A stretch of DNA of 64,000 nucleotides, from positions 1 to 64,000 of the forward strand of contig JAHCAI010000014.1 in the NCBI GenBank assembly GCA_019634975.1. Direction: 5' to 3'. A program made the translations under genes and the position numbers. Position 1 is the first letter of the stretch. Every line of letters begins with the position of its first letter. The DNA comes from Burkholderiales bacterium (lineage in GTDB: Bacteria; Pseudomonadota; Gammaproteobacteria; Burkholderiales; SG8-41). A model generated the notes under the pieces. The model saw only the letters and a program-made list of their open reading frames with translations, was not told the origin of the DNA and made no database searches. Positions 58,361 to 64,000 of this stretch are shown piece after piece.

Positions 58361-59398
58361 ATGAAAGCAACGATACTCCACGGCGGCAGCGACCTGCGTT
58401 ACGAGACGGTGCCCGATCCCGAACCGGGCCCGCGCGATGCCGTGGTGCGGGTACACGCCTGCTCGATCTGCGGCTCCGACCTGCATGCCTTTCACGGCAA
58501 ACACCCGCGGCTGACCTTTCCGCGCATCCTCGGCCACGAGTTCGCCGGGGAAATCGTCGCACTGGGCAGGGAGCTGCGCGGCTTCCATGTCGGACAGCGC
58601 GTTTGCTGCGACATCGATTTCGCCTGCGGCGAATGCGGTCCCTGCCGCGCCGGGCGCGGCAACATCTGCGAGAGGCTGCGCACCATGGGCTTTGACCGTG
58701 ACGGCGCCTACGCCGAGTACGCGCTGGTGCCGGACTTCAACCTGCACCCCCTGCCCGACAGCGTCAGCTACGACCAGGCTTCCGCGGTGCAGGTGCTGGG
58801 CATCAGTTACCACGCGGTGGCGCACCGCGTGTTGCCGAAGCCCGGGGAAAAAATCGCCGTCATCGGCGCCGGACCGATCGGGCTCGGCGCGGCGCTGATC
58901 GCCCAGCTCGCCGGCGCCGAGGTCACGATCACCGACATCCTCGATTACCGGCTGGCCAAGGCGCTCGAGCTGGGCATCGCCGGCTCGATCAACGCCCGCG
59001 ACACCGACATGCGCGCCCGCGCGCTGGAGCTGACCGGCGGCGCCGGCTTCGACAAGGTGGTGGAATGCGTCGGCGGCCTGCAGGAACGCACGGTCACCGA
59101 CGCCGTGAGCATGGTCAAGCGCGGCGGCCAGGTCACCGTGGTCGGAACATTCCCGGAGAACAAGGCAACGATCCCGATCGCCTACATCAAGGACCGCGAA
59201 ATCGACCTCAACTTCTCGCGCGGCAACTTCCAGGCTTTCAGGCCCTGCCTCGAACTCGTCGGCAGCGGCAAGATCGATCCGGAGCGCTACATCAGCCACC
59301 GTTTTCCGCTGACCCGCGCCGAGGATGCGCTGAAACTGCTCGAAGCGCGCAACGTCGAGGCGCACAAGATCGTGCTGCATCCGCAGGAGGCGGGATAA
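58361..59398 (+). CDS. zinc-dependent alcohol dehydrogenase family protein
   Basis: A 345-residue medium-chain dehydrogenase: catalytic zinc region ACSICGSDLHAFHG and ILGHEFAGEIV, structural zinc cysteines in FACGECGPCRAGRGNIC, and Rossmann loop VIGAGPIGLGAALIAQ. It oxidises an alcohol or polyol with NAD(P). ATG 58361 has only GGGAACAGG upstream as ribosome site. Part of the SDR-CMD-TauD-Bug run. Confidence 0.9.
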   Translation: MKATILHGGSDLRYETVPDPEPGPRDAVVRVHACSICGSDLHAFHGKHPRLTFPRILGHEFAGEIVALGRELRGFHVGQRVCCDIDFACGECGPCRAGRGNICERLRTMGFDRDGAYAEYALVPDFNLHPLPDSVSYDQASAVQVLGISYHAVAHRVLPKPGEKIAVIGAGPIGLGAALIAQLAGAEVTITDILDYRLAKALELGIAGSINARDTDMRARALELTGGAGFDKVVECVGGLQERTVTDAVSMVKRGGQVTVVGTFPENKATIPIAYIKDREIDLNFSRGNFQAFRPCLELVGSGKIDPERYISHRFPLTRAEDALKLLEARNVEAHKIVLHPQEAG

Positions 59399-59475
59399 CA
59401 GCGGGGCGCAAGGAACCAACCGGACGCGACCCGCCGCAAGAAGCGGGCGCGGACCACACACCCAGGAGGAGCATC

Positions 59476-60456
59476 ATGCAGAACAGGCAATCCGTGATCG
59501 CCGGCATCTTCTGTGCGCTGCTGGCATGGAGCGGCGCGGTCCAGGCGCAGGCGAAGTACCCCGTCAAGCCGATCCGCGTGCTGATACCCTTCCCCGCGGC
59601 CGGCGCATCCGACACCATCGGCCGTTCACTCGCCGAACAGCTGGCCATCCAGCTCGGCCAGCCGGTGGTTGTCGACAACCGGCCGGGCGCGGCAGGCAGG
59701 CTGGCCACCGAGATGCTGGTGCGCGCGGAACCCGATGGCTACACGCTGCTCGTCGGAGGCGTCGGCCCGCTGGCGATCAGTCCTGCGGTCTACAAGCGGC
59801 TCCCCTATGACGTGATGCGCGATTTCACCCCCATCACCATGGCCGCGGAGCTGATCAACGTGATGGTCGTGAATCCGAACATCGGCGGCGCCGGCGGCAT
59901 CCCGCAGTTTGTCAGCTGGGGAAAACAGCAGCAGGGCAAGGTGCGTTTCGGCAGTTCGGGGCCCGGGCAGCTCGACCATCTGGCCGGCGAGTTTTTCCAG
60001 AAGCTGTCCGGCGTGAAAATGACGCATGTGCCGTACAAGGGCGGCGGCCCGGCGCTGGTCGACCTCGTATCCGGCGACATACAGGTCATGTTCGCCACCT
60101 ACGTCACGGCGCTGCCGCACATCCAGGGCAAGCGCCTGCGCGCGCTGGCCGTCGCCACCGCCAAACGCCAGCCGCTGCTGCCGGACCTGCCGGCAATCGA
60201 CGAGGCCGTTCCGGGCTTCGGCGTCAGCAACTGGAACGGCATCTTCGCGCCGGCGAGGACGCCACGCGCGGTCAGCGAGCGCCTGTTCGCCGAAGTCAAC
60301 AAGGCCATGCTCGCGCCGGAGGTAAAGCGGCGCCAGAACGCGGCCGGCATCGTGCCTGTGGGCAGCAGCTCGAGCGCGGAGTTCGTGCAGTTCATCCGCG
60401 GCGACATCGAACGCTGGAAGAAAATCACCGCCGAAGCCGGCATCGCGCTGGAATGA
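59476..60456 (+). CDS. Bug-family (TctC-type) solute-binding receptor
   Basis: A 326-residue periplasmic receptor with signal MQNRQSVIAGIFCALLAWSG, then YPVKPIRVLIPFPAAGASDT, EPDGYTLLVGGVGPLAI, HVPYKGGGPALVDLVSGDIQ and VPGFGVSNWNGIFAPAR. AGGAGG is 6 bases before ATG 59476. Last gene of the plus-strand run, so it probably supplies the substrate of that pathway. Confidence 0.92.
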   Translation: MQNRQSVIAGIFCALLAWSGAVQAQAKYPVKPIRVLIPFPAAGASDTIGRSLAEQLAIQLGQPVVVDNRPGAAGRLATEMLVRAEPDGYTLLVGGVGPLAISPAVYKRLPYDVMRDFTPITMAAELINVMVVNPNIGGAGGIPQFVSWGKQQQGKVRFGSSGPGQLDHLAGEFFQKLSGVKMTHVPYKGGGPALVDLVSGDIQVMFATYVTALPHIQGKRLRALAVATAKRQPLLPDLPAIDEAVPGFGVSNWNGIFAPARTPRAVSERLFAEVNKAMLAPEVKRRQNAAGIVPVGSSSSAEFVQFIRGDIERWKKITAEAGIALE

Positions 60457-60481
60457 CGCGCCGGCTGAGCCGCGACGGGGA

Positions 60482-60916
60482 TCAGGCAAGAATCTGGCTG
60501 ACCTGCTCCTGGCGCAGCAGCTCGTAGACGAAGGCCTCGAGCTCGGAACCCATCGCGTCGCGCACCGAAATCATGCCGACCGGGCGGCCGTCCTCGACCA
60601 CCGGCAGATGGCGAAAGCGCCCCTCGTGCATGAATCCCAGCGCGTGGGCAAAAGAACGTTCGGGGGAGATCGTGCGCGGATTGCGGGTCATCACCTGCGC
60701 CAGCGGCGTGCTGCCGCCGTCAAGGTCGGCCGCCAGCACACGGAACAGCGCATCGCGCTCGGTGAACATGCCCACCAGCCTGCCCTCGTCGACCACCATC
60801 ATCGCGCCGACATTGCGCTGCTTCATCAGACGCGCAGCCTCGGCCACGGACATCGTGGACGGCGCCGTCAGCAGTTCCTGACCCTTGATGATGTCGCGAA
60901 TCGTACGCTCGGCCAT
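60482..60916 (-). CDS. tandem CBS-domain protein
   Basis: A 144-residue protein of two CBS domains (about residues 10-65 and 75-135): SVAEAARLMKQRNVGAMMVV with GRLVGMFTERDAL, and FAHALGFMHEGRFRHLPVVE with GRPVGMISVRDAM. Such stand-alone pairs bind adenosine nucleotides. Convergent with the Bug gene, 25 bases apart. Confidence 0.9.
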   Translation of the reverse strand: MAERTIRDIIKGQELLTAPSTMSVAEAARLMKQRNVGAMMVVDEGRLVGMFTERDALFRVLAADLDGGSTPLAQVMTRNPRTISPERSFAHALGFMHEGRFRHLPVVEDGRPVGMISVRDAMGSELEAFVYELLRQEQVSQILA

Positions 60917-60999
60917 GGCTGTTCTCCTGCTCGCGGATTGACAGGCTGCGCCGTGCCGGCACAGGACCCGTTTGATGCTAACTCCGGGCCCGCGGCAGG

Positions 61000-61509
61000 T
61001 CAAACGGCGGCGTGCGCCTCGCGCATGTAAACCGGCAGGTCCAAGGTCGGCGGACGGCAGCCCGGAACACCGTAAATCATGTCGGCGACATAACCGCGGT
61101 GATAGCTGGCATGGGTCACGAGGTGCAGCAGGATCTCTCCACAGGTCATCGTGCCGCGGTTGCCGCCGATCAGCGTGAAGCCGACGAGCCTCGCCCAGCC
61201 GTCGCCGTCCAGGCCTTCGGACCAGGCCACATACCAGGCATCGACCGCCTGCTGCTGCGCCCGCAGCTCCGCGAGCGGAGGCCAGTCCTCGGTATTGCGC
61301 GCCGAGTAGCCGTGCTCGCGGCCCTCGATATGCGCCTGCCAGATGCGGTCGATGACGAGGATATGGTTCAAGGTGTGCACGATGTTGCGGAACGGGGATG
61401 GCCGCGGCTTCTCGGCCTCCCCCGGCGGCAGCGCGGCAACGGCATCGAGCATCAGCCGGTTTGCCCATTGCTTGTAGCGCGCCATCAGGCGCGCGCCAGC
61501 CGCATCCAT
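61000..61509 (-). CDS. DinB family protein
   Basis: A 169-residue four-helix DinB/YfiT-like protein. The three metal His are likely in VHTLNHILVIDRIW and LVTHASYHRGYVADMIYG. Some members are thiol-dependent metal enzymes (glutathione, mycothiol or bacillithiol transferases); the activity here is unknown. It ends 84 bases before the CBS gene start. Confidence 0.85.
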   Translation of the reverse strand: MDAAGARLMARYKQWANRLMLDAVAALPPGEAEKPRPSPFRNIVHTLNHILVIDRIWQAHIEGREHGYSARNTEDWPPLAELRAQQQAVDAWYVAWSEGLDGDGWARLVGFTLIGGNRGTMTCGEILLHLVTHASYHRGYVADMIYGVPGCRPPTLDLPVYMREAHAAV

Positions 61510-61525
61510 TTTTCGCCGCGGCCGG

Positions 61526-62497
61526 TCAATCGCCGGTGAGCTTGGCGTCCGCGACCACCTTGGTCCATTTCGCGATTTCGGACTTGACGTGCTCGGCGAA
61601 CTGCTCGGGCGTGGCCTGCTCGACGGTGATGCCCTGGTCCTCCAGCCGCTTTTTCAGCGGCCCGGAGAGCACCTTTGCGCCGTCGGCATGCAGCTTGGCC
61701 AGCACCGGCTGCGGCACCTTCGACTGGGTGCACAGGCCGTACCAGCCGGTGACGTCGTAGCCCGGCACGCCGGATTCGGCGAAGGTCGGCACATCCGGCA
61801 GCTGCGGGCTGCGCACCGCCGAGGTCACGGCGAGCCCCCTCACCCGCCCCGCCTTGACCGCCGCGAGCGGCGCACCGGCGAGGTTGCCTACGGAGGATTC
61901 CATGTGGCCGCTGATCGCGTCGGCGAGCGCTGCCGCAGCGCCCTTGTACGGCACGTGCACGATGTTGATCTTGGTCATGCTCTTCAGCAGCTCGATCGAC
62001 AGATGGGGCGAAGCGCCGACTCCCGAGGAGCCGAAGTTGAGCTTGCCCGGATTCTTGCGCGCGAAGTCGATGTACTGCTGCAGCGTGCGGATCGGCATCG
62101 AGGGATGCACCATGAAGATGTTCGGAACGCCGCCGATCTTGATCGGGAAGGCAAAATCGCCGACCGGGTCATAGGTCAGCCGCTTGGCGAAACGCGCCGG
62201 CGTGATTGCGTGCGAGCCGATGTTGCACAGGACCAGCGTGTAGCCGTCGGGCGGCGCCTTCGCGGTAGCCTCGGTGGCGATGTTGCCCGCAGCGCCCGGG
62301 CGGTTTTCCACGATTACCGTGCTGCCCCAGAGCTCGCCCAGTGCCTGCGCCATCATGCGCGCCGTGGTGTCGACGCCGCCGCCCGGCGAATACCCGACCA
62401 TTATGCGCACCGGCTTGCCGCCCGGATAGTTCTGCGCCGATGCCGGTGCCGCCGCCAGCGCGATGCCGGCGAGAATGATGCATGCGATGCTTTTCAT
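61526..62497 (-). CDS. Bug-family (TctC-type) solute-binding receptor
   Basis: A 323-residue periplasmic receptor: signal MKSIACIILAGIALAAAPAS, then YPGGKPVRIMVGYSPGGGVD, APPDGYTLVLCNIGSHAITP, HVPYKGAAAALADAISGHME and FAESGVPGYDVTGWYGLC. It is 16 bases upstream of the DinB gene and 110 bases downstream of another Bug gene in the same direction. Confidence 0.92.
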   Translation of the reverse strand: MKSIACIILAGIALAAAPASAQNYPGGKPVRIMVGYSPGGGVDTTARMMAQALGELWGSTVIVENRPGAAGNIATEATAKAPPDGYTLVLCNIGSHAITPARFAKRLTYDPVGDFAFPIKIGGVPNIFMVHPSMPIRTLQQYIDFARKNPGKLNFGSSGVGASPHLSIELLKSMTKINIVHVPYKGAAAALADAISGHMESSVGNLAGAPLAAVKAGRVRGLAVTSAVRSPQLPDVPTFAESGVPGYDVTGWYGLCTQSKVPQPVLAKLHADGAKVLSGPLKKRLEDQGITVEQATPEQFAEHVKSEIAKWTKVVADAKLTGD

Positions 62498-62607
62498 CTG
62501 CTGACTCCTCCTCGGTAGAATGACGATGGGCACGGGACCTTTTTTCTTGGTTTGGTCCGCCCGGTCCCGCAGGCAGTCCTCTTGCTTGCCCGACCCGCCG
62601 TCGCGGA

Positions 62608-63594
62608 TCAGTCGATCTTCGCGCCGGCGCGCTTGATGACTTCGCCCCAGCGTTCGCGGTCACTGCGCACCAGTTTCCAGAACTCCTCCGGCGATACCGG
62701 ATTCGGCTCCGACCCCAGCGCAAGAATCCTGCGACTGCCCTCGGGCGAGGTGATGGCCTTGTTGAGCATCGCATTGAGCACCTTGATCCGCGCCGGCGGC
62801 GTCTTGATCGGCGCCACCACGCCGTGCCAGACAGTGACCACATAACCGGGCACCCCGGCCTCAGCCACGGTCGGGATGTCCGGAAAGATCGGCGAACGTT
62901 TCGGCCCGGTCACCGCAAGCCCGCGCACGCGACCGGCCTGCACGTGCGGCGTCGCCGAGTTGAGGCCCTCCATCATCAGCTGGACCTGACCGCTCATCAG
63001 GTCAACCAGCGCCGCGGCGCCCCCCTTGTACGGAACGTGCACGACGCTGATGCCGGCCATCGACTTCAGCAGCTCGAACCCGATGTGCCCCGGCGAGCCA
63101 TTGCTGGAGGAGGCATTGAACAGCTTGCCGGGATTGTTCCTGGCGTAAACGATGGCGTCCTGCAGGCTCTTGAACGGCGTCTTCGGCCCCGTCAGCACGA
63201 CCTGATGCCCGCTCACGGTCTGCGCCACCGGCGCCAGGTCGCGCAAGGCATCGACGGGCGGCTTGGCCATCAGGTGCGGCGCGATGGCCAGGGCACCGAT
63301 AGGGGCATAAGCGATCGTGTAGCCGTCAGCCGGCGCCTGCACGGCCAGTTCCAGTCCCAGCTGCAGCGCGCCGCCGGGCCGGTTGTCGACCACGACCTGC
63401 TGGCCGATTTCACGTGCCAGTTCCGTGGCGACGATGCGCGCCACGTTGTCGGTCGAACTGCCGACCGCCTGCGGCACGATCATGCGTATCGGCCGCTCCG
63501 GATAGGCTGCCATCGCCGGCAGAACCTGGATCAGCATGCATGTCGCAATTGTGCCGGCAGCCCCGCGCAGGACCGCGTCCAAGCCGGTGCCCAT
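62608..63594 (-). CDS. Bug-family (TctC-type) solute-binding receptor
   Basis: A 328-residue periplasmic receptor: signal ending VLPAMAA, then YPERPIRMIVPQAVGSSTDN, APADGYTIAYAPIGALAIAP, HVPYKGGAAALVDLMSGQVQ and VAEAGVPGYVVTVWHGVV. The first Bug loop has QAVGSS in place of the usual xxPGGx, which may alter the ligand pocket. ATG 63594 has GGAGGTGA upstream; GTG 63600 is an alternative. Confidence 0.9.
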   Translation of the reverse strand: MGTGLDAVLRGAAGTIATCMLIQVLPAMAAYPERPIRMIVPQAVGSSTDNVARIVATELAREIGQQVVVDNRPGGALQLGLELAVQAPADGYTIAYAPIGALAIAPHLMAKPPVDALRDLAPVAQTVSGHQVVLTGPKTPFKSLQDAIVYARNNPGKLFNASSSNGSPGHIGFELLKSMAGISVVHVPYKGGAAALVDLMSGQVQLMMEGLNSATPHVQAGRVRGLAVTGPKRSPIFPDIPTVAEAGVPGYVVTVWHGVVAPIKTPPARIKVLNAMLNKAITSPEGSRRILALGSEPNPVSPEEFWKLVRSDRERWGEVIKRAGAKID

Positions 63595-63865
63595 ATTCAC
63601 CTCCTCCAGATGAAGGGGCCATTGTCACCCATGACATCGCATCAGTGGGAGACTTTGTCTTGAAACCGGCACAAGGCAGCGCTGCACTTCCGGCCACAAT
63701 CGAAGCAGGTCTTTAAATCAATAAGAATCAATTGGTTATGAGCCAGGATCCGCAGCAGCCCGTCTGTGCAATGCAACATGAGTGGCTGCACCGGCCTCGA
63801 CGCATCGGCTCGCAGCAGGTCTCCGGTGCATGCATCTGATCCTCGAGTCCGCAATTCCGGCGCGC
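63595..63865. other. 271-base intergenic region
   Basis: No gene recognised. At about 63711-63740 CTTTAAATCAATAAGAATCA is AT-rich but lacks the CAAATACTTA core of the dispersed element. Confidence 0.3.
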
Positions 63866-64000
63866 CTAGCGCGCAATACACAATGCCGGCAGGGCCTCGC
63901 CTATCGGCATCCGCACCACCGCATCGGCGACATCATCGAACTGCGTCGGCTGCGCGTTGATAATGACCAGCCGCGCGCCGGCGTCCAGCGCCTTCGGCAC
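63866..64000 (-). CDS. Sir2-like NAD-dependent deacetylase, C-terminal end
   Basis: The last 44 codons of a gene that continues beyond the window. ALDAGARLVIINAQPTQFDD, VADAVVRMPIGEALPAL is the C-terminal strand-helix of sirtuins, in which a GARLVIVNxEPT segment contacts NAD and is followed by a GEVLPAL end. Stop is TAG (63866-63868). The assignment rests on this short segment only. Confidence 0.6.
   Translation of the reverse strand: MPKALDAGARLVIINAQPTQFDDVADAVVRMPIGEALPALCIAR

Noticed and set aside
63711..63740. Additional copy of the AT-rich element
   Set aside because: AT-rich, but the CAAATACTTA core is missing and it does not align with the consensus.

Overview
The window reads as a contig from a GC-rich (roughly two-thirds GC by eye), free-living betaproteobacterium, probably Burkholderiales-like. 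The support is gene order and families: purN followed by DUF3108 genes and a NOP2/Sun RNA methyltransferase, coaBC-dut, rpmB-rpmG next to radC, and five Bug-type (TctC-family) solute receptors. The first ~0.8 kb is different. A DUF6350 membrane-protein end followed by the 5' part of purN is actinobacterial (Microbacteriaceae-like) in order and sequence, while the purN 3' end is proteobacterial, so the left edge looks like a chimeric join inside purN.

Layout. 1-22 kb is mostly housekeeping: DUF3108 proteins, RsmB-like methyltransferase, two MscS-family channels, a fatty acid desaturase, L33/L28, RadC, CoaBC, dUTPase, CbiX-like chelatase, Fe-SOD, a PuuD-like membrane protein, YbiB-like protein, an exported Pcm, PsiF, a luciferase-like monooxygenase, a histone-deacetylase-like hydrolase, a radical SAM protein and DUF2520. 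22-25 kb holds two small membrane or exported proteins, then an AT-richer islet: a CC0125/CC1285-type lipoprotein, a divergent class III nucleotide-cyclase-like protein and a truncated acetyltransferase. 25-31 kb has PhoD, Hsp15, DUF2237, a B12-binding radical SAM enzyme, a Nudix hydrolase and an SGNH hydrolase.

31-64 kb is accessory catabolism. A CocE-type hydrolase/LysR divergent pair is followed by NIPSNAP, VOC, FAD-monooxygenase, MAPEG and alpha/beta-hydrolase genes. Next is an amide-hydrolysis locus with an AtzG-like small subunit, three amidases (one carrying a fused AtzG-like tail), a Bug receptor and an amidohydrolase. Then come a diguanylate cyclase, a thioesterase, a class II aldolase, two SDRs that both lack the catalytic Ser and Tyr, an MsbA-like ABC exporter, a PcaD-like hydrolase, and a plus-strand run of SDR, carboxymuconolactone decarboxylase, TauD-type dioxygenase, zinc alcohol dehydrogenase and Bug receptor. 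The right end has CBS and DinB proteins, two more Bug receptors and the 3' end of a sirtuin gene.

The most unusual signals are: a short dispersed AT-rich element (core CAAATACTTA) repeatedly sitting on or just after stop codons; the split and fused AtzG-like amidases in one locus; the cyclase-like islet; the pair of catalytically altered SDRs; tandem duplication of the rpmG tail with its terminator; and a 149-bp MITE-like element. No tRNA, rRNA, CRISPR array, prophage or intact transposase was seen.
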